The notes: generated from the letters alone by a model not told the origin. DNA of 39,225 bases from Antrodiella citrinella (GCA_004802725.1 SGPM01000263.1:1-39225); one strand, 5' to 3'; positions 22,681 to 33,554 are shown, counted from the stretch's first letter. Translations and numbers: made by a program.

Positions 22681-23893
22681 ATGCAGTCTTCATCTCGACA
22701 ACGTCCGCCACGTCCCACAACACCTCTCCCGCCGCCGCCAGCACCACCCCAGATGGCCGCACCCAGTGTCACCGCCGCCGGCCCTGCCAAGACGTACACG
22801 AGCCACGTCGATCTCTGGTTCACCGACGGCTCTGTCGTTCTGAAAGCAGAAGACACCATGATATTCAAAGTGCACATGTCAATCCTGTCGAGACATTCGG
22901 CATTCTTCAAGGACATGTTCTCGCTGCCCCAACCGCCGCAGACGCAGAATCAGGACGAGGTCGTCGAGGGGTGTCCGGTCGTGCCGCTACAGGATACGGC
23001 GGACGATCTTGCGAGTTTGTTGGTCGCGCTGTATGATGGGACATCGTTTGGGGACAATGGGAGGGATGATTTCAAGGTCGTGGCGGGGATCTTGCGACTA
23101 TCGTCGAAATACATGGTGGACTTACTCCGGACGAAGGCGCTGGCGCACTTGACGGAGGCGTGGCCGCCGACGCTGAGGGGTTGGGACACAAGGGAGGACA
23201 GAGCGCGGTCTTACGAACAAGATACGGGATACTCTCGTGGTCAATTGTATCCTTCACCGATAGTAAGTGTTTTGTATTTTTCCCAGACGCGTTAGACGTG
23301 ACAGACTCTGAAAACAGGAGGTGATCAACCTCGCGAGGGAGATCAACGCTCCGAGTTTACTCCCTGCTGCGTTCTACGACCTGTCGCGATACCACTATAC
23401 TCAAATATTCGAGCCTCTCGACGATGATCCGTTGTTCCTCCGCGAAGCCCGCCACGGCGAACTCTCGCGCGCGGACATGCAGAAACTGGCGCTGGGAAAG
23501 GAGTCGTCTTCACGCTTCATCACGTCCCTCATACAGTCCATGACTGCACCATCGCCGAATGCGCATATTGCGATGGCGGCGAGCACGCCACATCACCGTC
23601 GCACGCAGTCCCACAGTAAGTCAGGAAGCTCGGGGTCGTCGGTGTGCACGTCCATCGCTGCTTGCCGGAAGGACTTCTCCGAGCTCGTGGAGCTCGCGAC
23701 GCAGCACTACCTCTTCGACAGGGAGAAAGGATGCGCTGATCCTCTGTACGTCGCGGAGGAACTGGGGCAGCTGAAGAGTGCGGAGTTCGAGAGCGAGTGT
23801 AAGGCGTGTGCGAGGAGTTTGGAGATGTGGGCTGCGCGGGAGAGGGAGAGAATGTGGCGATTGATACCCGGGTGGTTCAGGCTGGATTCATGA
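22681..23893 (+). CDS. BTB/POZ domain protein
   Basis: Two exons, 22681-23262 and 23318-23893, joined in phase (385 aa). A Pro-rich start of about 35 residues precedes the BTB fold at about 40-165: DLWFTDGSVVLKAEDTMIFKVHMSILSRHSAFFKDMF is the typical strand-helix core with the H-x-S-x-L-S-x-x-S-x-x-F motif. Helices DLASLLVALYDGTSF and VVAGILRLSSKYMVDLLRTKAL follow. The C-terminal half has repeated helices (VINLAREINAPSLLPAAFYDL; FSELVELATQHYLFD). Such single-BTB proteins form a large basidiomycete family; some BTB proteins are Cul3 adaptors, but no partner can be inferred here. It starts 278 bp after P450 B and is probably not part of the terpene cluster. Confidence 0.88.
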
Positions 23894-24395
23894 ATTGTAT
23901 GATCTTGATGAAGGTATGTTCTCATTTCTCTTGTATGCGACTGACGTTCGTTTTTCCATCCACCATGACTATCATCTAGAGGTCTTTTCGTGACGAAACA
24001 TCCATGTACGATTCCCATTTTTGCGATGTATTCATATCTTGTACAGTTTCTGTCAGTGTATACTCATCGTTCCCATAACTTATGACATACTCCACTCTAC
24101 CAACCTACCATCAAACATATCGAAGAGGAACGCTAAGAGCCGGCTCGATGAAGACTTGGCGCCTCGGACACGACGACAAGATGATATACACTTCGTATAC
24201 AAGATAATTTTCTCTATTCTGAACGTACCACAGCGACCCAAGATGACAGTTTGCCTTACCAGCCAGGAACATGGACGTTCAGTGACACATCCCTTCACCA
24301 TGTCATCGAAGACCACCCGGGCTATCAGCCAAACGTTTGAACGTGTGATAGGGAAGGGGGACTACAGAAAGGTAGCGACGGCGAAGAAGCAGGGG

Positions 24396-24686
24396 ATGGC
24401 AACCCTCTCCTCCCGACTCACGCCCCTACACCTCCACCTCCAACACCACCTGCACCTGCACCCACCTCCTCCTCCGACACCAGCACCAGCCCGAACGTCA
24501 ACAACACCCAAAGACCCAAACTGGCCGTTCCCATGGGAGGAAGACAGTCCCAAGAGCATTCTGACGAAAATTGTGGGCGCGCTGCTCGGGGTTGCGACCC
24601 TCGTGGTGGTCGTCATGCTCTTCCTGTCGCTCCTCGTGTGCATATTTGGCGTGCGGTTGTGTGGTTTGCTCACGACATCGGATTGA
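24396..24686 (+). CDS. Possible small single-pass membrane protein (weak)
   Basis: A frame open from 24021 ends at 24686; the methionine at 24396 gives 96 aa. It has a His/Leu and Pro-rich start (HPPPPPTPAPARTS), an acidic patch (PWEEDSPKS) and one clear hydrophobic helix (KIVGALLGVATLVVVVMLFL) with a short polar end. An alternative frame over the Pro-rich part is also open and looks equally protein-like, so the real gene, if any, may use an intron. Its architecture resembles the ORF at 26154. No family is recognised. Confidence 0.25.
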   Translation: MATLSSRLTPLHLHLQHHLHLHPPPPPTPAPARTSTTPKDPNWPFPWEEDSPKSILTKIVGALLGVATLVVVVMLFLSLLVCIFGVRLCGLLTTSD

Positions 24687-24854
24687 CTGGAGGAGGAGGA
24701 GATGTGAACGGGGTAGTGCCAGGGAGTGTTGGTCACTATTTTCCTTAGAGTCGACGCACGCTGAGGCTGGAGGGGAGAGGGGGGATGGTGTGTGTATGTG
24801 TGGGCCGATTTGGACGTTGATTCAAATCTGATGATGGCGATTTCAACTCGAAAA

Positions 24855-24871
24855 CGCCGCGTGGCGCGGCG
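24855..24871. other. GC-rich perfect hairpin
   Basis: CGCCGC, a 5-nt loop (GTGGC), then GCGGCG. It lies about 160 bp before the Helitron-type helicase fragment. Helitron 3' ends carry GC-rich hairpins shortly before CTRR, but no CTRR end directly follows here, so the link is only a possibility. Confidence 0.4.
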
Positions 24872-25033
24872 CAGCCCTTGCTCGCTTGTGGTGGCAGATG
24901 AGTAGGCAGATATGGCTATCATCATTCGCTCTGTTGTACACTAAGGGATGGTACATTGTTACATATCCTCCGAAGAACATAACACCATTTCCGACCAGAC
25001 AAACTTCACTTCACACGGCCTCCGTGGTCCAAC

Positions 25034-25873
25034 GTGTCGCTCGTTACCCCACGTCATTGCGTTCGGATACCTTGGAACGACTGCAGCACGAGGGAACACA
25101 GTCGAAGGACGGGCGCACAGATATTCATCTGCATGGCCGAGGACACAATCCACGGTCGGCAGTTGACAATGCGGGAACATCTCGCTGTTGCAAGCAGGAG
25201 GTCGAGGAACAACCGACTGGAAAGAGACACCCTTCCGGATGACGTAGCCATTGCAGTGGGGATGAAGGTCATGGTGACTTTCAATGTTGATGTTGACTCG
25301 GACATCGCTAACGGAGCTCGAGGCGTAATTACGCGGATACTACTGGATCCTGAAGAAGAAGAGATTGATCAGCAACTATCCGTCGTAGCTCTGAAACATT
25401 TACCTTCATACATTGTGGTCAAGTTGGATCGAATGCGGATGGGTACGCTGCATGGGTTGGAAGAGGGTGAAGTGCCATTGCAGCCAAGTAACAAGACCTT
25501 CTCCGTGACAGTGCCGACGACAGTTCAAGACGAATCTAGCCGAAGAACAATACGCCGTCGTCAATTTCCTATAACGCCCGCATATGCTTTCACAGATTAT
25601 CGCTCCCAGGGACAGACCTTGGATTCAGTGATTGTCGACATCTCTACGCCTCCATCCGGACACATAAACACCCGCAACATGTATGTCGCGTTGTCTCGCA
25701 GTCGTGGCCGGGCCAACATTCGAATCTTGCGCGAATACGACGACCAGATTTTGCGGGAGCCATTGGATGAGCATCTACGAGCAGAAGAGGACAGGTTAAG
25801 GGCGCTGGATGTGGTTACGGAAAGAAAATGGAAGACAGTGGTGACGCAGCGGGCACGGGCTCTCGCCACATAA
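25034..25873 (+). pseudogene. C-terminal fragment of a Helitron PIF1-like helicase
   Basis: An open frame of 279 codons whose recognisable part starts near VTPRHCVRIPWN and runs to the natural stop. It contains the late helicase motifs of Helitron Rep/Hel proteins: VGMKVMVTFNVDVDSDIANG (PIF1 motif region), the family block RRQFPITPAYAFTDYRSQGQT (motif V-like, with the GQT signature), and MYVALSRSRGR (motif VI, with the Arg finger). The Walker A and B motifs and the whole Rep nuclease domain are missing, and no ATG opens the frame, so this is a 5'-truncated transposon relic. The remaining 240 or so codons have no stop or frameshift, which suggests a recent arrival. The cargo and ends of the element were not found. 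Confidence 0.85.
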
Positions 25874-27066
25874 AGGTAGAACTGGAATGCAAACAGAGGC
25901 AATATTGACGGAAAAGTGTACGCAGTATCATGACAATGACTGGAACGACGGATTGTTTGTAATTATTTGGTTCGGGCGTCTTACTGCCAAAAATTCGTAT
26001 GTAAAATTTGCCCCTGGGGAGCCTTACTCTTCGAGCAAGGGACTTTGTGATTAGAGGACGCTGAGCCTAACAAAATCAATACAATTGGTTTCTTATCTCC
26101 ATACAAACGCCTTCCTTACTTCTTGTAATATCTCATGTTAATCGTCTGGTTGCATGGAGGGGGGCGTTCTCGTTAATTCCCTTCCGTCAAGACACTACAA
26201 TCTAACATGGACCCTGCCGTCCACCCAACAACAGCGGCGGCGGCGATCCTCATGTCCCCGCAACGCAAAGCTACCACTTCTCCTTCACCTTCACCTTGCC
26301 CGCCCACAGTCTCCAGCTCGTGTGGGACAGGGTCTGCGCTGGCTCCTCGCCCTCACAGTCTTTCCCGCCTTCGTGATCATGGTTATGATCATGTTCTACA
26401 TGTTCTTGTGGTCGGCCATAGCGCGTGTGCTGGTATGGTGGTACGATATACGTGCGATATATTGATTCTGAACTTGCAGAAATGCGTGAGACCAACGAGG
26501 CATGTTCTTCGTCCAGGATAAAGACTTACAAGGAACGAAGATACAGCGATTCACGACTCTCTCTCTGGTTCCCTACTTGAATACGGACACATCATGGATA
26601 GTAGCATCCGGACTTGATCCGGACGTTCGAGTTTTTGACAGCAGCCCGCCATACGCAGAAGCCCCCTACCGCCCAAACACAAACCCATAAACCGGCCGGA
26701 AGAACGACGACGACGACGGCTAAGGCTAGCTTTTTGAGAGGCTTGACTCTTGACGATCGGTGTTCTCGTGTTATGGGGGGAGTCGTTATCCTGGGTTAAC
26801 ACGTCTCGCCGATGTCACGTCATCCAGGTCTCATACGCACCGTGGTCCTGGACGAGTGAATGAACCTCATCAGATTATGTATATAACATATGTACACGTA
26901 CTAAAACTACAGTCCGACGCACCATCCGTGCCAAAAATACACCAAGACATGGTATTTAACATGCCGGCGGGGGACTGTTCTCTGGGTTCTCAATGGGGTC
27001 CTCCAACTCTCCCATATTCCTGGATGGATAGTCAGCGAGAGTGGAGTATGGGAGGAAGGCGCGGAC
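25874..27066. other. Stretch after the Helitron fragment with one weak ORF
   Basis: About 1.2 kb. Apart from the weak membrane-protein ORF at 26154-26465, no gene is supported. I looked for a Helitron CTRR end with hairpin after 25873 and found no convincing one. Confidence 0.4.
26154..26465 (+). CDS. Possible small single-pass membrane protein (weak)
   Basis: A 103-aa frame from ATG at 26154: an Arg-rich N-terminus (QQQRRRRSSC), a HLHLARPQSPA stretch and one strong hydrophobic segment of about 30 residues (LLALTVFPAFVIMVMIMFYM and on). A second start (26207) in another frame yields a Ser/Pro-rich peptide, so the true frame is unclear. No family is recognised. Its build recalls the ORF at 24396 on the other side of the Helitron piece. 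Confidence 0.25.
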   Translation: MEGGVLVNSLPSRHYNLTWTLPSTQQQRRRRSSCPRNAKLPLLLHLHLARPQSPARVGQGLRWLLALTVFPAFVIMVMIMFYMFLWSAIARVLVWWYDIRAIY

Positions 27067-29086
27067 TTACTGTTGCACTTCGCTGTTCCACGCCTTGATC
27101 CCATTCTTCCGCTCATTTGCCTGCGCCATGCTTTCCAACATGCCCAGTAACACCATCTTCACGAGTGCGCCGTCATTTACAATCGCCTCTATCTCGTCGT
27201 CAGTAAATCCCTCCGAGTCGTCGTCGTCCGAATCGCTGCGTCTCAACAGGCCTTTGCGAGGGTCCCGCACGGAGTCGTTGTCTTGCTCCACGTCCCCCGC
27301 CTGGTTCTTATCGTCCACCAAGTCATCGGCGGGATCCATAGCCACGTCACCATCATGCCCGTCTCCGGTGGAACCACCTCCAGAAGGTCTGCCGTCAGAG
27401 GGTCTGCCATCGGAGCCACCAGGGCGATTACCACCACTGGGACCGCTGGGACCGCTGCCGCTGGGACCACCACCGCCGGGACCGCGATGACCGGCAAAGC
27501 TGGCAGGGGTGCCNAGNTNTGAGCGCCATTTAAGGCAAGGCTCTTTACGCCCTGGGAGCCGAGTCCGGAATCCAGGCATCTGAAGATCTTTGTTGAGCTC
27601 CTTGCTGATATGGCCCGCTAAAGCCAGCAAGTACTCCAGACATTGTATCAGTTCCAATGGATTTGAGAGATTCCACATGTAGTCGTGGATGGGTGATACC
27701 ACCTTCCGAACGGTCAATAATCATTACTCGCGGAGTAGTCGCATCACTTACCACTCGATGTTCTTCCTACTTCCCCACGAGAATCATCATTACAGACCCA
27801 ATATATGTGGCGCCGTATACAAGTCTCTCTGGTAAACCCAACGCCCTACGTTGATATTGAGCAGAGACGATGTACATCGCTGTCTGCCGTTGTCCTTGAT
27901 CGACGGCATCGACCTTGTCCTCGTGCACGAAGGCCAGAACGGAAATCCGATCAGGAGACCAGTGCGCGATCGCTTGGACACACTCGATACGATACGCAAA
28001 GTGTTTGTTGATCACCTCTACCAGGTGAGGTGGAAGTGTGCGGAGGGCAGCAACATCCGCTGTAGCTGTTCTTGTCGTCTCCCGCACGTAGGACAGAGAC
28101 AAGTCTACTTCCATCCTGGTGATAATCTGTCAATGAAGCACACACATTGGACAAACATACACATACTTCACGGAGAAAAGTGCTTCTTTATCATCGGAAA
28201 CACGTTGACGGTCTTCAGAGAGAGGCTGTTGAAGACGAGAACCAAATACTACCTGGATGAGGCGATCAGAAGCGGTGCGTCTCGTGGCCTCGTTGTTATC
28301 AGTTGTCCTGGCGGTGGTACCGTTCACAAAAAAGTTCAGGAAGGCCATTTCCTCGACGTACTGCCGCGAGGACCTTATATTGATTTTGTCACGAGCGGCG
28401 CGATCGTCAGGGAAGGCGGAAAACTTGTCGTGGAATGTCGTGAGAAACATCTTGCACCCATGAATGTCGTCCGCATCGTCGATCTGGCGTTGAAAACGTC
28501 AGCGTGAGCTGCGAGTGTGGCGGAACAACTCATCAACGATACCTTCAGAGCGTCCGGGTGGATACACGGTGCGTCTTCCTTCCGCAAAATCAGTCCCTTG
28601 AATTCGTTTGCCTAGCAAGATGATGTCAAAATAACTCCTGCCGTTGTAGCCCACGCAGTCCATTCGTTGTTGTCCTTGGCCACTCTGGGAATCGCCGGTG
28701 TAAATGTTTTGGTGCGGCATACAAAATTTGTTCAATCTGCTCACTTGGAAGCCTGACTCTTTGCGGGTTTCATCATCGCCATTTTCAGCTTGTCGTGCAG
28801 CTCGGAGCTATGACCAGGATTTCAGACTTTCAGAAGGTGCAGGTACAACAAGAATCGTACGGGATCCTCATGGCGTCACCAGGGCTGTAAAATGACAGCT
28901 AAAGTTGAGTCTTATCATCGTGGTATGTTGATTCGTACCGCTGTACTAGAAGACCCCATAATCGGTTTATTTGCTTATATATCTCCACGTTAAGAACACG
29001 AACGATACGGAGGACAAGAGAAGTACTTACTCGTCATCGTTGTCTTCGTCTGCTTGGGTATGTTTAGAGCGCTTTTGTGATGGCAT
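27067..29086 (-). CDS. Unrecognised multi-exon protein with acidic, Gly/Ser-rich C-terminus; contains ambiguous bases
   Basis: Minus-strand exons that fit one frame: 28745-28807, 28568-28684, 28167-28483, 27821-28115, a 15-nt exon 27752-27766, and 27067-27702. A likely first exon, 29031-29086 (MPSQKRSKHTQADEDNDDE), ends in phase 2 and does not join 28807 directly, so a small exon between them is missing from my model. Visible parts: helical IDDADDIHGCKMFLTTFHDK; a segment ISVLAFVHEDKVDAVDQGQR and then QTAMYIVSAQYQRRALGLPERL, whose E-x-K and following helix faintly recall the nuclease-like region that precedes FunK1 kinases (weak inference); a Gly/Pro/Ser-rich stretch; an acidic Asp run; and a helical end. 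Three N bases (27514, 27517, 27519) fall inside the last exon. It could belong to a mobile element, given the neighbours. Confidence 0.5.
27514..27519. other. Ambiguous bases
   Basis: N occurs at 27514, 27517 and 27519 in a GC-rich, Gly/Pro-codon repeat region. The local sequence was not resolved and the translated protein is unreliable here. Confidence 0.95.
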
Positions 29087-29201
29087 ATTTACGATGTCGA
29101 CGAATGAGTCAGACGACAGAGAGATGAATCGGACGACAGAGGAGGTTGAGCGGAGACGGGTCGGACGTCTACTTCCAAGGGGAGATCAGAGCGCCTATAT
29201 G

Positions 29202-29233
29202 GGACCGTCTCGATCGGGACGGTCAGACGGTCC
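29202..29233. repeat. Inverted repeat, 9-bp arms
   Basis: GGACCGTCT (29202-29210) and its perfect complement AGACGGTCC (29225-29233) flank a 14-bp spacer that itself contains CGATCG. It lies just before the AAGCA/TGCTT array. Confidence 0.7.
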
Positions 29234-29265
29234 TAAAGATGGACACATCAGTAAAACGTCAAACG

Positions 29266-29748
29266 TGCTTATCGTGCTTGGGCTGATGCTTGAGGCGCCT
29301 AACCACGTTTCAAGCATCTCGCCAAGCACGAATGACCCGTGCTTGAGCAAATGCTTGTATAAGCATCTGACGATCCGTTCAATGCATGTCAAATGCTTGA
29401 AATTTTGTAATATGCTTGTATTGCATGCTTGTAGCGGCCTTTGCGGCATATCAATTTCGTCAAGCATCATAAAAATCATCTGTTTTAAGCATGCATCAAG
29501 CAGCCCCCCAAGCACGCATTAAGCAGCCCCTCAAGCACGCATTAAGCAGCCCCTCAAGCACGCATTAAGCAGTCTCTCAAGCATGGTTAGGACAGCTAAA
29601 GGAGCAGAAAAAGTGATGTCATTAAATGTATAAGTAGAATAAGCATCGCTCCAAGCAGCAAAAAGCGTGATGAAAAGTCCGTTTCGAAAGCATCTGAGTT
29701 GCCACCAAGCACGCTGAAAATCCATAAGCCATCAAGTCACTACCAAGC
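29266..29748. repeat. Dense AAGCA/TGCTT motif array with a 23-bp minisatellite core
   Basis: About 25 copies of AAGCA or its complement TGCTT fall within 480 bp. TGCTT(G) dominates the left part (starts at 29266, 29275, 29287, 29340, 29352, 29394, 29413, 29426) and AAGCA the right. In the core, AAGCA starts at 29487, 29498, 29510, 29521, 29533, 29544, 29556, 29567 and 29579: spacings alternate 11 and 12 bp, i.e. a 23-bp unit with two half-units. Further single copies reach 29748. Confidence 0.9.
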
Positions 29749-30097
29749 ATAGCTGGTCACAAAAGAAAATCAAATGCAGAAAGCCTGCGCACATGTAGAA
29801 AGTGGAACACGAGAAGACGAGGATTTGTCGAGGAATGAGAGGCCAATGTTGAATTCAGCTCGGCAAGAAGGGCCGGACGAATGTTGAAATTCGTTGGGAG
29901 TTGGTTGGGACGAAGGAGATCTAGAAAAAAATGTGAAGATTGAACGATAAAAAAAGCCTCAAAGCAACCAAAAACGATGGCGGCGCAAGTCACTCGCCGC
30001 ATGGATGATCACAGCGTCGGGAATGGGTTCCTACCACAAATGGAGCCATGAGCATCTGCCGCAGCCTGCGACGCGAAGACAAATACAACTTACCATC

Positions 30098-33000
30098 CTA
30101 ATCATCTGAGGCATCTGACGACTCTGATTCAGAGTAATCGTCGTTGAAATGAAGTATGTCGGTTGGCACGTCAAAATGTGCTGATGAAGTGGACGCCTTG
30201 GGCTTGCTCATGGCAGATGGAGGTTTGCGCTTCATCTCGTCCTTGGCAGCATCTACTCTCTTGGACACCCTCTTGTCGTCGAAGGCTCCCAGGATCCAAT
30301 ACCACTTCTGGAAGACTTTCGCACCGTAGTTCTTATGAGAGAACTGGTGCGATATCTTGTTCTTGGTATCTTCGATGGGCTTTGGCAGCACAGCCACAAG
30401 CGACGCGGGGTTTGAGGTGTTGTTCGGCTGTGACTTGGCCTCCAGTGTCATTCGACGCTTCGAGTAGAGATCCCAGGCACGCTCAACCTACAAACATATG
30501 ATCAGCATGCAAACAGTAGACAAATTAGACACATACTGCAGTCGCAGCCATTGCTAGTGCGCCACGGGGGGCCAGAAGTGTCTTCTTGTCTGGAACAAGC
30601 TGTTGCGCTACGTTGTCCGACAACGAGCTGTGGATTAAATGAGACAGAGCTTCAGAAGGAGGCAGTGCTCCTTGAATGGTCTCTAGGTGGTAAGCAAGCG
30701 TCTTGAGGATGGTCTTGTGACCGAAGGCGTTTTTCCACTTCTTGATAATGGCGTCACAGTGATGGGAAGAGTGTTGTGAAAAGACGAGGAAAATTGCAAA
30801 GGCTTATCAGATGGTGCGCAGCGAGACTGAGAACAAAAGTTACCATACCTTGGGATCATCGCCAGTTTGATCTTCATATATAAACCGATTGTCCTTCAGC
30901 TGTTGCTCCGCGTACTTGGCACGTTCTTCAACGGTATTGCAGCCTTGGGCAACGAGTTCATGGAAAACGGCAGAGAGAGCCGAATTACCGTAAGCGAAGC
31001 GGTAGTCGCATGTCTTCGCATCCACCTGTATAAACATAGTGATTAGTTACATTGCTAACAAGGTGTAATGATATTACTCACATTATGCCATATAGCCGTT
31101 GCGATAGAAATTTCCTCCGAGACGCCATGAGAGGAGAATACGCTGTTGAATATCTCAGTAAGTGCAGACTGTGCAAGACTGTCCGGAATATCGAAGGGAT
31201 TTGGAACACAGCCGATGAACGAGATCCAGGTCGGGACGAGTGTATGACGCCAAAAATTCCAGTGCTCCGGGTTTGATCGGATACTTGCTGGGAGCGACTC
31301 CTGCTTGCGTAAGATCTTCGCGTTTGGTTTCGATGCTGGTTTGCTCTTAGCCTCGCCCGGTGTAGTATCTTGACCACCTCCATCAGCGCTGTCTGTGTTA
31401 CGGCTGATAATCTTCGTGGACGATGTTTTCGTTGACACTACGCGGTCTTGGGGCACGATCGTGACAGCGGATTTCTGATGAAGTAGGTGTACTTTCAGTG
31501 ACCTGTGATCATGTACGCTGATCCTGTAATAAGTACTTACATTCTTGATTTGTGCCGCTGGCTTCGCAGGGCTCGCCTGGGCAAAGGCACGTTCTGCGCT
31601 GTCGTCCTGAATGAGACCATACGGATCATCGAGTGGATCTCCATCCTTATAACCATAGTGAGTATATGCATGATAGTTTTATCTGTGAATGGATTGGCTC
31701 ACCTCAGGCTCGGTGTTGTCGTCGACCAAGTTCTTGCTGCATTTGCCAGAGTCAATAACTGATCAAAAGATAAGATGAGATCGCACCTGTTCCCCGATTT
31801 AGCGCCGACAGTTGATTGTTGAACATCGTCCTTCTTCTCAGGATCCTTCTCTCCCAGTTGCTGACGAGCAGCGGCCACCGCCTTTCTCTGCTTGTTCTCC
31901 TTCACCGCCTTCGTCTTTGGTTTCTTCGCGGGGGGAACGTCTTCTTTCTCGTTGTCGGTATGTTCGGCATCGGTCTCATGCTGACGCTTCTTTCCCCGCT
32001 GACCTGTCTTCTTCCCCGTAGTCTTATCAGCCTTCCTACGACCACCTGCACCTACCGTTCCACCATTTTCCTCGTCCCCCACCACCGCATCAGCTTTTTT
32101 ACCAGCATTTACCCGCTTCCTCTTTGACTTGGGCTTCTCAACATCCTGCTCATCCCCCGAGAGCAATATCTCCGCTCCCCCCTTTCGTTTGGTCGCCCCG
32201 GACATCTCTACAGCCTCCTTGGAAGGTTCCTCCCCACTGGTCTTCTTGTCTCTTCTCTGCTTTGCGACAGTCTTGTCAGTCTTTCTCTTCCCCTTCGTCG
32301 CAGGCATTGGCGTCTGTTCAACATCAACATCACTTGCGTCTGACATATGGACATCTCGTGGCGTGAAAGCAGCCATGGTGTTCGTGGGATGGCCATTCAC
32401 ATGCGACTTTGGTGCCCTGATGCCTAGATCATTTGATTTCAATTAATTTGGTGAGGAAGAGCCATGTACCACTACTCACTAAACATATTCTCATCCTTAT
32501 CTTCCATGACAGGTAGACTTTTGGCAGGACGAGGAGTCGCCTCAATCAAATTGTCTGCATCGTCGTCCTCTTTGTTATCGCCCCCCTCTTCACTGTCATT
32601 CATGTCCACCTCGCTAGACCTTGCCGGGTTCTCGACATACGGATTGGGTGATGGAGCTTCGCCGGATTCACTTTGCCCTTCTATTTCATGATCTGCATGA
32701 CATGTAAGTGCTTGCACAACTGAACCAAAGCTATATACTTACCTGTAGGTATCTCCTCAAAGTGTCCTTGGTCCAAGTCATCTCCCCCCTTGCGTTGAAG
32801 TGGGGTCTTGATTGCCACCACAGATGGACGCTTCGGAGTCGGGGTATTCAACACCGTCGGTGATCGATATGTGTTCTTCTTCCCCGGTGCCTTTGCTGTT
32901 GAGCCTCGAGCCCGAGGTGTTTCTGCAGAAGAGCCTTCTGATCCACGAGTGTGCTTGCCGGTCTGCGCGTGCAGTGAGCATTCCTAACAGTCTTCTCAAA

Positions 33001-33351
33001 CTTATGTGATCATTTGCTCACGTCTTTGTTGTTTCCAGGACGTGACGTGGAAAACCTCGGGTCTTCCAACACGTTTGCTATAGCGCCTTGACGTCTCAGT
33101 CCACGCGCTGGCTGAGTATTTGAAGCATGTAGACGAGGTGCTTGTCCTGCGGCCATCTTCCTCGCGTCTTTATCCTTGAGGTCTTGTTCAAGCTTTGCAA
33201 TCCTTTCCGCACTTTCTTGTTCCTTCTTTGCTGCTTCTTCTGCTTTCTTGGCTGCTCGTCGCTCAGCGGCCTCTCGTCGTTTCGTTTTCGGTGTTTTCGG
33301 TGTTGCTGGTGCGTCTACGTCTGTTGTCGGTGCAGCTTTCTTCCTGGGCAT
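30098..33351 (-). CDS. DUF6532-like protein, possibly transposon-associated
   Basis: Ten minus-strand exons fit in phase: 33022-33351, 32743-32962, 32480-32692, 31787-32423, 31703-31736, 31541-31645, 31082-31474, 30849-31025, 30537-30740 and 30098-30487 (about 900 aa). The N-terminus (MPRKKAAPTTDVDAPATPKT) leads into a Lys/Glu coiled coil. A very long, charged, disordered middle with many KKRK-type clusters follows. The C-terminal third is folded: WRHTLVPTWISFIGCVPNPF, YRFAYGNSALSAVFHELVAQ, FIYEDQTGDDPK, LLAPRGALAMAATAVERAWDLY. This order recalls the Agaricomycete DUF6532 family (from memory). A further expected block, PFAIFLVFSQHSSHHCDAII, is encoded at about 30744-30802 but out of phase by one base, so it falls inside my 108-nt intron; an indel is likely. 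It is head to head with the Plavaka transposase. Confidence 0.6.
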
Positions 33352-33554
33352 GATGCAGAACAATGGTTCTGAGGCAAGATTAGGAGTGGTGTAGACAGTC
33401 AAGTGTGACGCGTGGAAGTTTAGAGTTGAGGTTGAACATTAGCGTCTATTTTAGCACGCGGGTTTCCTTCTCACCTGCTTGCTGCTACCTGCTACTCCGC
33501 GCTTGTGGTTGCTCATAAGTTTTCATTGTGCAGCTCAATTGATTGGTTTTCATC
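33352..33554. promoter_or_regulatory. Divergent promoter between the DUF6532-like gene and the Plavaka transposase
   Basis: Only about 200 bp separate the two start codons on opposite strands. No clear TATA box on either strand. The arrangement would let both proteins be made together. Confidence 0.45.

Larger units (their letters stand above)
23894..25033. other. Stretch with one weak ORF, between the BTB gene and the Helitron fragment
   Basis: Apart from the possible small membrane-protein ORF (listed separately) and a GC-rich hairpin (24855-24871), I see nothing supported here. The right part adjoins the truncated helicase and may contain eroded transposon sequence. Confidence 0.4.
29087..30097. 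other. Repeat-rich intergenic region
   Basis: One kilobase with no supported gene. It begins with a GACGACAGAG direct repeat and an inverted repeat (29202-29233), continues with the AAGCA/TGCTT motif array (29266-29748), and ends with unremarkable sequence before the stop of the DUF6532-like gene. Confidence 0.5.

Noticed and set aside
29487..29583. CRISPR-like array
   Set aside because: The units are contiguous 23-bp minisatellite copies without unique spacers, in a eukaryotic genome.
29757..30002. Minus-strand frame of 81 codons with a hydrophobic start
   Set aside because: It lies in repeat-adjacent intergenic DNA; the hydrophobic start resembles a signal peptide, but nothing else supports a gene.
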